Positions 18,216-28,019 of a stretch of DNA of 64,000 nt are shown here, piece after piece. This DNA is from an uncultured Planctomycetota bacterium (GTDB taxonomy: Bacteria > Planctomycetota > Planctomycetia > Pirellulales > Thermoguttaceae), in the NCBI GenBank assembly GCA_900317365.1, contig ONGM01000248.1, positions 43,340 to 107,339 on the forward strand, read 5' to 3'. Position numbers and translations under genes: made by a program. The notes under the pieces are model-generated. The model saw only the letters and a program-made list of their open reading frames with translations. It ran no database searches and was not told where the DNA came from. The first letter of the stretch is position 1; each line of letters opens with the position of its first letter.

Positions 18216-20162
18216 CTAGTTTTTATAGTTACGGGTCGAGACTTTGACGACTTCGTAGTTCAAGGGTTCTTTGTGCAACTTGGGATCTTGATTTTCGCGA
18301 TATTCCCAAGCGGCCACGTACATATAGTTCGCGTCGTCGCGTTTTGCTTCGCCTTCTTCCGTTTGCATTTCTTCACGGAAATGTCCGCCGCAAGATTCGC
18401 GACGATCAAGAGCGTCTAGCGCTATCAACTTGCCGATTTCCAGGAAGTCGGCAAGGCGCAGGGCTTTTTCAAGCTCTTGATTGAAATCGCCGTTTTTACC
18501 GGGAACTAAGACGTCGGTCCAGAATTCTTTCGTCAGCTCGTCGATCAACTTGATCGCTTTCTTAAGACCCTTCTCGTTACGCGCCATTCCGACGTATTCC
18601 CACATGATGTTTCCGAGTTTCTTGTGGAGTTCGTCGACCGTCTGTTTGCCCTTAATTTTGAAGAGCTTTTCGATTCGCGCTTTAACGCGATTTTCGGCTT
18701 CTTCAAACGCAGGATGATTCACGTCGGTTTTTGGCGTTTGAATATCGGCGGAGAGATAGTCGCCGATTGTATTCGGGAGGACGTAGTATCCGTCGGCGAG
18801 ACCTTGCATGAGCGCGGAAGCGCCGAGTCGGTTGCCGCCGTGATCGCTGAAGTTCGCTTCGCCAATCGCGTACAGACCCGGGATTGTCGTCATGAGGTTG
18901 TAGTCGACCCAAAGACCGCCCATCGTATAGTGAATCGCCGGATAGATTTGCATCGGCTCTTCATAAGGATTGACGTCGGTGATCTTTTCGTACATTTGGA
19001 AAAGGTTGCCGTAACGTTCTTCGATCGCCTTACGTCCGAGTCGTTTGATCGGTTCCGCGAAGTCCAAGAAGACGGCCAGACCAGTGTCGTTAACGCCGTA
19101 ACCGGCGTCGCAACGTTCCTTCGCCGCGCGCGACGCAACGTCGCGAGGAACAAGGTTACCGAACGCCGGATATCGACGTTCGAGATAGTAGTCGCGATCC
19201 TCTTCAGGAATCTGAGACGGTTTAATTTGCTTTTTACGCAGTTTTTCGACGTCTTCAAGCTTCTTAGGCGTCCAGATTTTCCCATCGTTACGGAGCGATT
19301 CGGACATGAGCGTCAGTTTAGACTGTTGCTTGCCGTGAACCGGAATACACGTCGGGTGAATTTGGACGAAGCAGGGATTCGCAAAGCACGCGCCCTTCTT
19401 GTAGCATTGGATCAGAGCCGAACCATTGCTATTCATGGCGTTCGTGGAGAGGAAGTAGGTGTTTCCATAACCGCCGGTAGCGATAACGACGGCGTGCGCG
19501 CCGTAGCGTTCAATTTCGCCCGTTTCGAGATTGCGGACGATAATGCCGCGGGCTTTCCCGTCGATAAGGACGAGATCGAGCATTTCGCGACGATTGTACG
19601 ATTTGACGGTTCCGGCCGCAATTTGGCGGTTTAAGGACGCGTACGCGCCGAGAAGGAGCTGTTGACCGGTCTGACCGCGAGCATAGAAGGTTCTGGAGAC
19701 TTGCGCGCCGCCGAAAGAGCGGTTGGCAAGCAATCCGCCGTATTCTCGCGCGAAGGGGACTCCTTGCGCGACGCATTTGTCAATGATCAAGTTGCTGACT
19801 TCAGCCAAACGATAGACGTTCGCTTCTCGCGCGCGGAAGTCGCCGCCTTTAATCGTGTCGTAGAACAAGCGATAGACGGAGTCGTTGTCGTTTTGATAGT
19901 TTTTCGCAGCGTTAATACCGCCTTGCGCGGCGATGGAGTGAGCGCGACGAGGGCTATCGGAGATGCAGAAGATCTTGACGTTGTAACCGAGTTCGCCGAG
20001 CGTCGCCGCAGCGGACGCGCCGCCGAGACCGGTTCCGACGACGATGATTTCCATCTTACGCTTATTTGCGGGGCTGACGACTTTGATCGCCGCCTTGTGT
20101 CGAGTCCATTTTTCCGCTAAAGGCCCGCTTGGAATCTTTGAATCTAACTTTATTTCGGCCAT
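18216..20162 (-). CDS. sdhA: Succinate dehydrogenase/fumarate reductase flavoprotein subunit
   Basis: A 648-residue catalytic subunit. An FAD-binding Rossmann motif lies in [19 protein letters not shown], and the flavinylation region contains [12 protein letters not shown], whose His should carry the covalent FAD. The substrate region HPTCIPVHG and the capping-domain Arg neighbourhood ([11 protein letters not shown]) are intact. The length and sequence style (Ala-Ala-Lys-Asn-Tyr after the flavin site, long C-terminal helical domain) match the Bacteroidetes/epsilon-type (type B) enzymes. It oxidises succinate or reduces fumarate; direction cannot be told from sequence. Confidence 0.96.
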   Translation of the reverse strand: MAEIKLDSKIPSGPLAEKWTRHKAAIKVVSPANKRKMEIIVVGTGLGGASAAATLGELGYNVKIFCISDSPRRAHSIAAQGGINAAKNYQNDNDSVYRLFYDTIKGGDFRAREANVYRLAEVSNLIIDKCVAQGVPFAREYGGLLANRSFGGAQVSRTFYARGQTGQQLLLGAYASLNRQIAAGTVKSYNRREMLDLVLIDGKARGIIVRNLETGEIERYGAHAVVIATGGYGNTYFLSTNAMNSNGSALIQCYKKGACFANPCFVQIHPTCIPVHGKQQSKLTLMSESLRNDGKIWTPKKLEDVEKLRKKQIKPSQIPEEDRDYYLERRYPAFGNLVPRDVASRAAKERCDAGYGVNDTGLAVFLDFAEPIKRLGRKAIEERYGNLFQMYEKITDVNPYEEPMQIYPAIHYTMGGLWVDYNLMTTIPGLYAIGEANFSDHGGNRLGASALMQGLADGYYVLPNTIGDYLSADIQTPKTDVNHPAFEEAENRVKARIEKLFKIKGKQTVDELHKKLGNIMWEYVGMARNEKGLKKAIKLIDELTKEFWTDVLVPGKNGDFNQELEKALRLADFLEIGKLIALDALDRRESCGGHFREEMQTEEGEAKRDDANYMYVAAWEYRENQDPKLHKEPLNYEVVKVSTRNYKN

Positions 20163-20278
20163 ATCTTTATCTTTTGGTTCGTTTTGTGTTTCGTTTGTCG
20201 TCTTCGTCGAACGTACAGGACGTCGTTCACCATGAGTTTCAACTTAACAAGTTGTCAACGGAACGAGAAATCGACGAA

Positions 20279-20935
20279 TCAGGAGCATTGCAGTCCGAGC
20301 GTGAAGCAAATCGGAATGGAAAGATATCCGATAAGGATGATCCAAGCGTAGACTTTGGAAAGGAATTGTAAGCGCGGAAGCCACTTGGAGTTGTTCAGTC
20401 CAATCGACTGGAACGCGCTCCAGAACCCGTGCTGGACGTGGAAAAAGATCGCGATAATCCAGATCGCGTAAATTAACACGAAGCATTTGCAACTGAAGAG
20501 ATTGACGACGAGATCATACGCGTTCTCTTCTTCGTTGCCCAAGAAGCCTTGAAGTTGCATCTTTGACCAGAAGTTGAACAAATGCAACACGATTCCCAAA
20601 ATAACGACGATTCCGAGAACGAACATGTTCTTAGCGGACCAGGAAACGCCTTTAGTATGGGTTGCGACTGCGTATTTCAATTCTCGCGGACGAGCGGCCC
20701 AGTTTTTGAATTCAAAAGCAGTGGCGAAGGCGAGGTGAATAACAAATCCCAGCACGAGAACGGGAACCATGAGTTTAATGGCAATGTTTGTGTCCATAAA
20801 CTCGCATACCGCTTCGTACCACTCGCGCGAACAAATCGCCGTTAAATTCAGGACGAGGTGGAGCGCGAGAAAAACCAGTAAAAACAAGCCGCTGAGACTT
20901 ATTATGATTTTCTTTGTGAGTGATGAAAGAATCAT
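20279..20935 (-). CDS. sdhC: Succinate dehydrogenase cytochrome b558 subunit (single-subunit type)
   Basis: A 218-residue membrane anchor with about five transmembrane helices and several His that can ligate two haems (in LALHLVLNL, FVIHLAFA, VLHLFNF and VQHGFW). It belongs to the one-subunit anchor found with type B enzymes, so no sdhD is expected and none is seen. It starts the sdhCAB set, 116 bases before sdhA. A TATAAT that overlaps the start codon is probably coincidental. Confidence 0.92.
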   Translation of the reverse strand: MILSSLTKKIIISLSGLFLLVFLALHLVLNLTAICSREWYEAVCEFMDTNIAIKLMVPVLVLGFVIHLAFATAFEFKNWAARPRELKYAVATHTKGVSWSAKNMFVLGIVVILGIVLHLFNFWSKMQLQGFLGNEEENAYDLVVNLFSCKCFVLIYAIWIIAIFFHVQHGFWSAFQSIGLNNSKWLPRLQFLSKVYAWIILIGYLSIPICFTLGLQCS

Positions 20936-21014
20936 TATACTATATCATTTTCGTAACGTGTTAATTATCGTTCGCGCATCGCGCTTTGCTCCGCGCGCCG
21001 CCGATTCATCGATC

Positions 21015-21048
21015 TCGTGAAGAGGAGCGTTTTGCGTCCTCTTCACGA
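21015..21048 (-). terminator. Hairpin after fumC, terminator-like but without a T-tract
   Basis: A 12-bp perfect stem (21015-21026 with 21037-21048) 40 bases beyond the fumC stop. On the minus strand no run of T follows, so termination would be weak or factor-aided. It separates fumC from sdhC. Confidence 0.45.
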
Positions 21049-21088
21049 AAAAGTTAATCGCCGAGTAAACGACCTGAGGACTCGATGA

Positions 21089-22498
21089 TTACTGAGGTCT
21101 GGCCATCTTCTTGGGGTCGAGCGCTCTGTCGAGGTCTTCAGCGCTCAAGAGATTCTTTTCAACGCAGAGTTGGCGAACCGTTTTACCCGTTTTGAACGCT
21201 TCTTTTGCGATAGCGGCGGCCTTTTCATATCCGATGTACGGATTCAATCCGGTTGCCATTGCCATACTACGTTCGATGGCGCCGACGCAGTTCGCTTCGT
21301 TCGCCTTCATTGTCTTGACGGCTTTTTCAGTGAAGATATTCGTAGCGCCAACGAGGAGACGAACCGACTCGATCGCGACGTCCGCCATAACGGGCATCAT
21401 GATATTGAGCTGGAAATGTCCGCCGGTAACGGCTGCAGTCGTCATGGTTTGATCGTTTCCGATAACGCGCGCGGCGACTTGCATAAGGCTTTCGCAGAGA
21501 ACTGGATTGACCTTGCCGGGCATGATCGAGCTACCGGGTTGCAGATCGGCGAGAATCACTTCGTAGTAACCGCAACGGGGACCGCAAGAGAGGAAACGGA
21601 TATTGTTTCCAACGTTCATAAGAATGCAAGCGACCGATTTGAGGAGCGCGTGCGCGGTAACGAGACCGGTGCGTTGGGAGTTTGCCTCAAAGTGATCCTT
21701 CGCTTCGATGAAAGGAACGCCGGTTTCAGCGGCGAGACCCTTGGCGACTTCTTTTCCGAATAGCGGATGAGTGTTCAATCCCGTGCCGACCGCAGTTCCG
21801 CCGGCGGGAAGTTCGAGGACGTCTTTCAACGCCGCTTCCGCGTATTCAACCGCCATATCGAGCTGTCGGGCAAAACCGCCGAACTCTTGTCCGAGCGTCA
21901 TCGGAACGGCGTCGGCAAGGTGAGTTCGTCCGATTTTGAGGACGTCGGCCCATTCGTTCGCTTTTTCTTGGAGCGCGTCGCGGCAACCTTTGAGCGCGGG
22001 AATCAGCGACTTCTGAATAAGTTGACCGACGGCGACGTGAATCGCGGTCGGGAACATGTCGTTGGTGCTTTGACCGAGGTTGACGTGGTCGTTAGGATGG
22101 ATCTTCTTCGTTTGATTGAAACGATCTCCGCCGAGAATTTCAATTGCGCGGTTGGAGATCACTTCGTTCGTATTCATATTGCTCGACGTGCCGCTTCCGG
22201 TTTGGAAAACGTCGATCGGGAATTCTTTGTCAAGCTTGCCTTCGGCGACTTCGGTTGCGGCGGCGATAATCGCGTCAACTTCTTCGCGCTTGAGCGGTGA
22301 AGCGATTTTGTCGAATTTACCAAGCTCAAAATTAACTTTTGCGGCGACTTTCTTAACAAGTCCTAGCGCATGGATCAAATCCGGCGCGATCGGTTTGCCA
22401 GAAATAGGGAAATTATTTACCGCCCTCTGAGTCTGCGAACCGTAATAAGCGTCGTGGGGGAGTGAAACCTCGCCCATCGTGTCGTGTTCAATGCGCAT
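21089..22498 (-). CDS. fumC: Fumarate hydratase, class II
   Basis: 469 residues of the fumarase/aspartase superfamily. The signature loop GSSIMPGKVNP is complete, and GSGTSSNMNTNEV and TGLNTHPLF mark the substrate site. It interconverts fumarate and malate without an iron-sulfur cluster. It is co-directional with sdhCAB just downstream, so the locus covers succinate-fumarate-malate, though the hairpin between them suggests partly separate transcription. It has a strong own promoter about 160 bases upstream. Aspartase (aspA) is the main alternative, but the motifs fit FumC better. Confidence 0.93.
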   Translation of the reverse strand: MRIEHDTMGEVSLPHDAYYGSQTQRAVNNFPISGKPIAPDLIHALGLVKKVAAKVNFELGKFDKIASPLKREEVDAIIAAATEVAEGKLDKEFPIDVFQTGSGTSSNMNTNEVISNRAIEILGGDRFNQTKKIHPNDHVNLGQSTNDMFPTAIHVAVGQLIQKSLIPALKGCRDALQEKANEWADVLKIGRTHLADAVPMTLGQEFGGFARQLDMAVEYAEAALKDVLELPAGGTAVGTGLNTHPLFGKEVAKGLAAETGVPFIEAKDHFEANSQRTGLVTAHALLKSVACILMNVGNNIRFLSCGPRCGYYEVILADLQPGSSIMPGKVNPVLCESLMQVAARVIGNDQTMTTAAVTGGHFQLNIMMPVMADVAIESVRLLVGATNIFTEKAVKTMKANEANCVGAIERSMAMATGLNPYIGYEKAAAIAKEAFKTGKTVRQLCVEKNLLSAEDLDRALDPKKMARPQ

Positions 22499-22656
22499 TT
22501 CAACCTCGTGTTTTGAAGTGTGTTATAACAACGTTTTCCAAAGAAGATCGTACGAATTCAGCCGGCAAATGAGTAACGAAAACACGCTTTTGCCGCCTAC
22601 CGACGACAAATTATCAGTAGTGTTTTATCGATACTGATTTACCGATTGTTTTATCT

Positions 22657-22684
22657 ATTTTACCGTCGCGCCCCGTCCTGTCAA
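22657..22684 (-). promoter_or_regulatory. Sigma70-type promoter for fumC
   Basis: On the minus strand TTGACA (22684-22679), 16-base spacer, TAAAAT (22662-22657). The leader would be about 150 nt. Confidence 0.7.
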
Positions 22685-22760
22685 GTAAAAGGGGCATATT
22701 TTGTGAAATTATGTTTTAAAACCAAACGCTAATTCGACGCCGCCGCGACGCCGACGGAAT

Positions 22761-24224
22761 TTAGTTGTCTTGAACTTTAAAAGTCCCAATTTCCACCAGG
22801 TTTGTGCCGTCAAACTTGTTACCGTAGACGCCTTTTTCACGGCATTCGTTTCTGATTTCGAGAGCCTTTGGTAGCCGCGACGTGGCGTTGTGGACATTCC
22901 GGAGAATATTGCCGCGAATCGACGCGTCGTCATTGAGCGTCCAAACGGATATTTGCAGTCCGTTGTCGGTGAGCCACGTTTCAACGTCTTGGGAAATTGC
23001 GCCGTAATATGAGTTGACGGTCAACGTAGGGAATCCGAAGCTACGCGCTTTTTCGAGGAATTTGTCTGACTTCGCTGTTAGCGAGTCATAGGAGTCGATC
23101 CGATCCGGATTCATCCAAAACTCTAGCCCTTCTTTTGTGGCCGCTTTAATCGCATCCGCTTGAGATAGAATCGTTTCATACTTGTTGTCGCCTGCCATAA
23201 TGACACGGTTCAAGGGGAAACGCGACTCTGCGATCTCATCAAGCGCTTTTTTCACGAGTCCGTCTTTTTTGAAATCAAGTTGGATTCGCGTTGCTTTCGC
23301 GTATTCAACGTTCAGGTCGACGCTCTTCATTTCGTCTGGCAGTTGACCAAGCAAAACTTGAAAGACGCTTTTCAAAGTTGGCGAATCCGCCTTCGGAGCG
23401 TTGTGCGTAATGACCAAATCACCGTTGGGTCCGGCTTGAACGTCGACCTCCACAACGTCGGGACGATAGCTAACAGTCTTGATAATGTTTTTCAACGTGT
23501 TATCTTCGCTCGAATCCTTGGCTCCGCCTTTCGCCGCAAAGCCTGCATGAGCGGTAAAGAGAGTGGGAAGCGCGTTCGCGACGACTTTATTCGCCTCGCC
23601 TACGATTGCGCCAATTGCAGCGTTTTGTGCGTTGTGTGGAACTTTTATCGAGCCTTCAAAGGCGCTGAAGGCGACGATTCCACCGTTCTTGCCTACGAGT
23701 CCGCCAATCGCCGTTGTGGACGGTACGTCTGAGCCGAGCGACATTTCAACATTGCACACGACTTCGGATATAACGCCGAGAGAAACTCCCGCCAGTCCTC
23801 CGATCGCCTGAGCGTCGGGATCGGAACGAACGACGCCTTGAAGCGAGAGTTTAGAGACTCGCCCGTTTTTTCCGATTTGAGCGAAGAGTCCCCGCTCTTT
23901 CCCTTCCGTTACTTTGAGACCTGAAATAGTGAAATCATTCCCTTCGAGGACTCCTTCAAAGGGTTCGTTTGCGCAGAGGGGCGCCCATGGCTTTGTGAGT
24001 TTAAGATCGCGAGTTAATTTGTAGAAGGCGAATCGATCCAACTCAATTGCGCGGAGTTCCTCCACCGTTTCAATGAGGTATGGCGAAGTTGGCGTACCGT
24101 CGCCCTTAATGGGCGAGCCCGCATTTCCCGCAACGAGAGAATGCGTTGGTAGAAACAGTGAACTTAGGATACAGGACAGGAGGAGACCACGAAAGGTTAA
24201 AAGTCTGCGCTTTTTGTTTTTCAT
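22761..24224 (-). CDS. Exported GLUG-repeat plus glycerophosphodiester-phosphodiesterase-like fusion
   Basis: 487 residues. It has a Sec-type signal peptide (basic start MKNKKRR, hydrophobic core, cleavage near SLVAG). An N-terminal beta-helix region contains GLUG-like repeats such as GGLAGVSLGVISEVVCNVE and GGLVGKNGGIVAFSAF (about residues 40-210). The C-terminal ~270 residues form a GDPD-like barrel: TAHAGFAAKGG, SSEDNTLKN, VVEVDVQAGPNGDLVITHN. Classic GDPD has HRG and E-x-D metal ligands; here His and the E-x-D are kept but the Arg of HRG is Ala. It may hydrolyse a phosphodiester outside the cell or may be an inactive binding protein. No close operon partner is seen. Confidence 0.75.
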   Translation of the reverse strand: MKNKKRRLLTFRGLLLSCILSSLFLPTHSLVAGNAGSPIKGDGTPTSPYLIETVEELRAIELDRFAFYKLTRDLKLTKPWAPLCANEPFEGVLEGNDFTISGLKVTEGKERGLFAQIGKNGRVSKLSLQGVVRSDPDAQAIGGLAGVSLGVISEVVCNVEMSLGSDVPSTTAIGGLVGKNGGIVAFSAFEGSIKVPHNAQNAAIGAIVGEANKVVANALPTLFTAHAGFAAKGGAKDSSEDNTLKNIIKTVSYRPDVVEVDVQAGPNGDLVITHNAPKADSPTLKSVFQVLLGQLPDEMKSVDLNVEYAKATRIQLDFKKDGLVKKALDEIAESRFPLNRVIMAGDNKYETILSQADAIKAATKEGLEFWMNPDRIDSYDSLTAKSDKFLEKARSFGFPTLTVNSYYGAISQDVETWLTDNGLQISVWTLNDDASIRGNILRNVHNATSRLPKALEIRNECREKGVYGNKFDGTNLVEIGTFKVQDN

Positions 24225-24326
24225 TGTGTTTTTCCTTTAACGAAGGAAGGTGACTTCGTAAAGTTTAGTCCGAAATGGGTGCAATTTCAACCTTCCGGAG
24301 CGCTCATGGGCGAGTTGCCGCTTAAA

Positions 24327-24355
24327 TTGACTTTGTTCAGTCATGCGCATATAAT
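24327..24355 (+). promoter_or_regulatory. Sigma70-type promoter, near consensus
   Basis: TTGACT (24327-24332), 17-base spacer, TATAAT (24350-24355), about 55 nt before the transcript enters the glycosidase start at 24418. Confidence 0.85.
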
Positions 24356-24417
24356 ACGCGACGGCGCTCTTCGGACATAGGCGCCCGATTGTTGTCGAGT
24401 CAAAAATAAGGGTTACA

Positions 24418-26442
24418 ATGATGATTTTGCCAGCTTGTTTTTCAAAAGAGTTTTTTCGACGTGATTTTTTAAAAGGACTGTTTGCCGCGTCAGCCCTTTC
24501 CGCTTCCGGGAGTTTTGACGCGTTTGGGGCTTCAAAGGACGACGCGTCGAACATGCCGCGTTCATCGGAAGGAACGCCGAGTCCGTACGGCGTGTGCGCT
24601 CACATTGGGGCCGGAGAGGAATGGGAGCAGAGTCCCAAGAATCTCGAACTCATGCGAGCGGCGGGAATTCGGTGGGTTCGCGCCGACTTTTCTTGGATTG
24701 GAGTCGAGCGCAAAGAAAACGAATGGAATTTTGACCGTCTCGATAAGGTTGTCGAAGACGCGAGACGTTTAGACATAACGATCCTGCCTATCTTGGACTA
24801 TTCAGTACCGTGGGCGACTCCTTCTTTTCGTCATCTCGACAAATGGCTTGAGTACGTACGTCGCACCGTGAGTCGCTATTGCGACCGAATCAAGTGTTGG
24901 GAAGTTTGGAACGAAGAAAATCTCAAGCAGTTTTGGGCCGAGGATCCTAATCCGGAAGATTACGCAAACTTGCTTCGCGAGACCTATCGCGTCATTAAAG
25001 AGATCGATCCGAATTTGGTCGTCGTATACGGCGGACTCGCCGGGGTTCCTGCCGATTTCTTTGCGAAAACGCTCGACGCCGGCGTTGCAGATTTCTTCGA
25101 CGTTGTTAATATTCACCCCTATCGTGGCGGGTTGACGACTCCTGAGCGCGTGGAACGCTTTCAAAAAGAGATCGAGGCGTTTCAAGAGGAGTTGCAGAAA
25201 CGCAACGTCGCAAAACGTCCGATTTGGATTACCGAAATGGGGTGGGCGACTCCGCCTAGCCTAGCCGAAACAAATCGACGCGTCGTAGCGGCCGCGTTGC
25301 AACGTCTTTTCCCCGGGCAAACGCCGCGCGTCGCCTTCTTTTACGATCAGCGATACGAGCCTGCTGCGGCGCGTTCGCAAGAGGATCTTCTCTCTCTTCT
25401 GCCTCAAAATTACCGCTTGAAGAGAAATCTCGTTTCTTTCCTCGACGCCGACGAGATGAGGACGGCGACGCCTGAGTCCTACCCAGTGCTGATCATGCCG
25501 CCTGGGGAAACGTTCCCTGCGGATTGTTTTGATTCCATGGTCGAATACGTTAAAAGAGGAGGGACTTTGACCCTTTTAGGCGGGGTCCCGCTGTACTATG
25601 CTTCGCGGTTAGACGCAAAGACGAATAAGTACGTTCGAACCGATGGTAACCCGACTTTGACCCAGAATATGAAGTCGTTGCGCATATCGTGGTTTGCGTG
25701 GTGGACTCGCGAAAACGTTCCCGAGACCGCTCCGATCGTTGTGGCGCCGAACGTCGACACAGACGCTTTCGAAGGTTATCAACCGTCGAGCTATGCGGGG
25801 AGATTCCTCTGTGCCGACGCGCTTGCGGAAGGGGACAAGATGTTTTCCCTTCTTAACGGCGAAAAAGACGCTTTTTCGGCGTCGACAGCGTGCGTTTATA
25901 AATTTAATAGCGACTATAAAGGCGCCGTTATCGTTTCGACGGTTATGGAGAGCGACGGCTTGGATAGTAACGTGACGACAGTTAGCAATCAGGGAGTTTT
26001 TCTCCCTCAGGCGATTTTACTTGCCTTCGCTTTTGGAGTCGAGCGATATTTCTGGTACGAATTTCAGGCTCCGGAGCGCGATCGCGTCGATCCGGAACAT
26101 CACTTCGGAATTGTTGGGCAAAAGCTTGATCCCAAGCCAGGGTATCATGCTTACAAAACGTTGACGCGCGCGCGTCCCGCCGGTTCTATCGGAGATTCAG
26201 CGCGTTGGGACGACGACCTGATTTCGCAATCGTGGACGCGTCCGGACGGAAAAACGTGTTGGGCGGTGTGGAGTATGCGCGCGTCGCTGAAACGTAAAAT
26301 AGAAGTTGACGGAGAAATTGAAGAAGCTTTCGATTACCTAGGCAATACGGTGAAGATTCCAGAGAACGGCGAGACGCTCTCGTTGTCGCCTCAAATTGTC
26401 TATCTAGTCGGAAATAAAGGACTCGTCGTTAAAGTGAGTTAG
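24418..26442 (+). CDS. Exported clan GH-A glycosidase (GH39/GH5-like) with a trailing amidotransferase-like domain
   Basis: 674 residues. The twin-arginine signal is FFRRDFLKGLFAAS (RR at 14-15). A TIM barrel covers about residues 55-300, with the acid/base in WEVWNEEN (E166) and the nucleophile in WITEMGW (E273), the clan GH-A arrangement seen in GH39 and relatives. The second half has a Rossmann-like stretch (LIMPPGETFP, then VKRGGTLTLLGG) resembling a beta-galactosidase trimerisation or amidotransferase-like domain, and ends with a beta-sandwich-like tail. The substrate is unknown. It is a single-gene unit between a near-consensus promoter and a strong terminator. Confidence 0.82.
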   Translation: MMILPACFSKEFFRRDFLKGLFAASALSASGSFDAFGASKDDASNMPRSSEGTPSPYGVCAHIGAGEEWEQSPKNLELMRAAGIRWVRADFSWIGVERKENEWNFDRLDKVVEDARRLDITILPILDYSVPWATPSFRHLDKWLEYVRRTVSRYCDRIKCWEVWNEENLKQFWAEDPNPEDYANLLRETYRVIKEIDPNLVVVYGGLAGVPADFFAKTLDAGVADFFDVVNIHPYRGGLTTPERVERFQKEIEAFQEELQKRNVAKRPIWITEMGWATPPSLAETNRRVVAAALQRLFPGQTPRVAFFYDQRYEPAAARSQEDLLSLLPQNYRLKRNLVSFLDADEMRTATPESYPVLIMPPGETFPADCFDSMVEYVKRGGTLTLLGGVPLYYASRLDAKTNKYVRTDGNPTLTQNMKSLRISWFAWWTRENVPETAPIVVAPNVDTDAFEGYQPSSYAGRFLCADALAEGDKMFSLLNGEKDAFSASTACVYKFNSDYKGAVIVSTVMESDGLDSNVTTVSNQGVFLPQAILLAFAFGVERYFWYEFQAPERDRVDPEHHFGIVGQKLDPKPGYHAYKTLTRARPAGSIGDSARWDDDLISQSWTRPDGKTCWAVWSMRASLKRKIEVDGEIEEAFDYLGNTVKIPENGETLSLSPQIVYLVGNKGLVVKVS

Positions 26443-26470
26443 CCGTTTGAAAGAGCTTTCTCCATCGATA

Positions 26471-26514
26471 AGAAAGCCCCCGTCGGCAAGGGAAAACGGG
26501 GGCTTTCTTTTTTT
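26471..26514 (+). terminator. Intrinsic terminator after the GH-A glycosidase
   Basis: A 13-bp stem (26471-26483 with 26496-26508) rich in G/C, ending in seven T. Confidence 0.92.
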
Positions 26515-26556
26515 CAAGTCTTCAAGCGGGGGTGGTAAACCTTCTGGCGCGCGTCA

Positions 26557-27519
26557 TTATCTCATGAGTTTTCGCTCGATGGCGGGAATGTAATTCGTCC
26601 ACGTTTTACCCACGTTTGCGTCTTCGACAATATACTTGTGGAATTCATTGAGCTTGGCGTCTAACGCGTCGATGAAGTGAAGCGCCAACGCTTCGCACGT
26701 CATAGGCGGCTTAACGGAACCAAATTCAGGGGAACCGTGATGGGAAAGCACAAGATGTTTGAGCGTTGTGGCAAGTTTGGGATCGAACGTCGTTTCCGTA
26801 GTCGATTCGACCTCGGCAATTTTACGAGCGAGTAGCTCGGCTCCGAGGTAAAGGTGTCCGAGCGCCTGACCGGAATCGGTGTATACTGGGAGGACGGGAT
26901 CTTCGGACAATTCATAGATTTTGCCGACGTCGTGCAGAAAAGCTCCGACGAGCAAAAGATCCGGTTTAACAATACGACCGTACAAGGAACCGACTGTTAC
27001 GGCAAGTTCCATCATCGAGACGGTGTGAACGAGTAATCCGCCGGGATATGCGTGATGAAGTCGGACGCCTGCGTAAGCGCGGGAAAAACGCTCCATGAAG
27101 ACTTCGTCCGTTAGGAAAGCGTTAACCAGATTTTTTAGTTCCGGCGCCGAGACGGTTTGCAATAGATCGCGCATTCGTTTGATCAGAGCGGGGACGTCGA
27201 CGTCGGAAACGGTAGTAAAATCTTCGACCGAAACGGCGTTTGGATCGACCTTGGTTATCTTATTAGCGATGATCTGCAGGTTTCCTTGAAAGCGCTGTGC
27301 GCGACCTTCACAGAGAACAAAATCTCCGTCAGAAAATTCGTTTGCGAATTGTTCCGTAACGTTCCATAACCTAGCGGAGACAGAGCCGGTGCGATCATTC
27401 AAAGTGAATTGTAAATAGAGCGCGTTTTGCTTATTTGTGCGCAGAACCTTTTCCAAAATTCGATAGGTTTCTCGTACCGGTTCGTTCTCTTTAATTTCGT
27501 TTACGAAAAGTCTGCTCAT
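26557..27519 (-). CDS. yhaM: 3'-5' exoribonuclease of the YhaM type (OB fold plus HD domain)
   Basis: 320 residues. An N-terminal OB-fold nucleic-acid-binding domain (about residues 12-95, with FTLNDRTGSVSARLWN) is followed by an HD phosphohydrolase domain. The metal site is formed by HHAYPGGLLVHT, FLHDVGKI and LSHHGSPEFG. This two-domain order defines the YhaM/Cbf1 exoribonucleases, which trim RNA (and sometimes single-stranded DNA) from the 3' end. Length fits (Bacillus YhaM is 314). It stands alone on the minus strand. Confidence 0.88.
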   Translation of the reverse strand: MSRLFVNEIKENEPVRETYRILEKVLRTNKQNALYLQFTLNDRTGSVSARLWNVTEQFANEFSDGDFVLCEGRAQRFQGNLQIIANKITKVDPNAVSVEDFTTVSDVDVPALIKRMRDLLQTVSAPELKNLVNAFLTDEVFMERFSRAYAGVRLHHAYPGGLLVHTVSMMELAVTVGSLYGRIVKPDLLLVGAFLHDVGKIYELSEDPVLPVYTDSGQALGHLYLGAELLARKIAEVESTTETTFDPKLATTLKHLVLSHHGSPEFGSVKPPMTCEALALHFIDALDAKLNEFHKYIVEDANVGKTWTNYIPAIERKLMR

Positions 27520-27691
27520 GAATAACTATTGATCGAATGGGCTTCACGAATAATTGAGCGTGGAAAGCTTTCAAGGAGTCAATCGATGGGACGCGACAAA
27601 TGATAAGCGCGAGCGGCGTAATCGAACGCTTTTATGAGCAACGTCCGAACGAACGACCCTTACGGCGCAAAGTTGAAAATAATCAAATTGA

Positions 27692-27719
27692 AATAAAAAA
27701 ACCCTCGCGAAGAGGGTTT
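27692..27719 (-). terminator. Intrinsic terminator after the tRNA-Phe pair
   Basis: An 8-bp stem (27699-27706 with 27712-27719) reading on the minus strand into TTTTTTTATTTC. Confidence 0.88.
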
Positions 27720-27729
27720 CTTTATCCAA

Positions 27730-27802
27730 TGGGCAGGGGCGGGATCGAACCGCCGACACCAGGATTTTCAGTCCTGTGCTCTACCAACTGAGCTACCTAC
27801 CC
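27730..27802 (-). tRNA. tRNA-Phe (anticodon GAA), copy 1
   Basis: A 73-nt cloverleaf on the minus strand: acceptor GGGTAGG/CCTGCCC with one G-T pair, anticodon loop CTGAAAA, T-loop TTCGATC, discriminator A. CCA is not encoded. It is identical to the copy 34 bases upstream in the same transcript. Confidence 0.96.
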
Positions 27803-27836
27803 AAACGAGGGAATGAACGGCATATAAAATATCAAG

Positions 27837-27909
27837 TGGGCAGGGGCGGGATCGAACCGCCGACACCAGGATTTTCAGTCCTGTGCTCTACCAACTGAGC
27901 TACCTACCC
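27837..27909 (-). tRNA. tRNA-Phe (anticodon GAA), copy 2
   Basis: Same 73-nt sequence as copy 1, promoter-proximal. The two genes are a tandem duplication sharing one promoter and one terminator. Confidence 0.96.
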
Positions 27910-27938
27910 GTCAGCGCCAACGCGCTAACATTGAACAC

Positions 27939-27966
27939 ATTCTACGGCAGATTGCGAAGTTGTCAA
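27939..27966 (-). promoter_or_regulatory. Promoter of the tRNA-Phe pair
   Basis: On the minus strand TTGACA (27966-27961), 16-base spacer, TAGAAT (27944-27939). The expected start is about 20 bases before the first tRNA. Confidence 0.8.
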
Positions 27967-28019
27967 GGGGAAAATTTCTCTTGTTTTTCTTTTCTGCTTT
28001 TTGCCGTAGCGAGACACGA

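Noticed and set aside
18624..19634. 336-residue plus-strand ORF antisense to sdhA
   Set aside because: Shadow of a well-supported gene.
20928..20945. TATAAT on the minus strand at the sdhC start
   Set aside because: It overlaps the start codon, so it cannot drive a leadered sdhC transcript, and no -35 fits.
27730..27909. Direct repeat of about 73 bases
   Set aside because: Explained by two identical tRNA-Phe genes, not by a mobile element.
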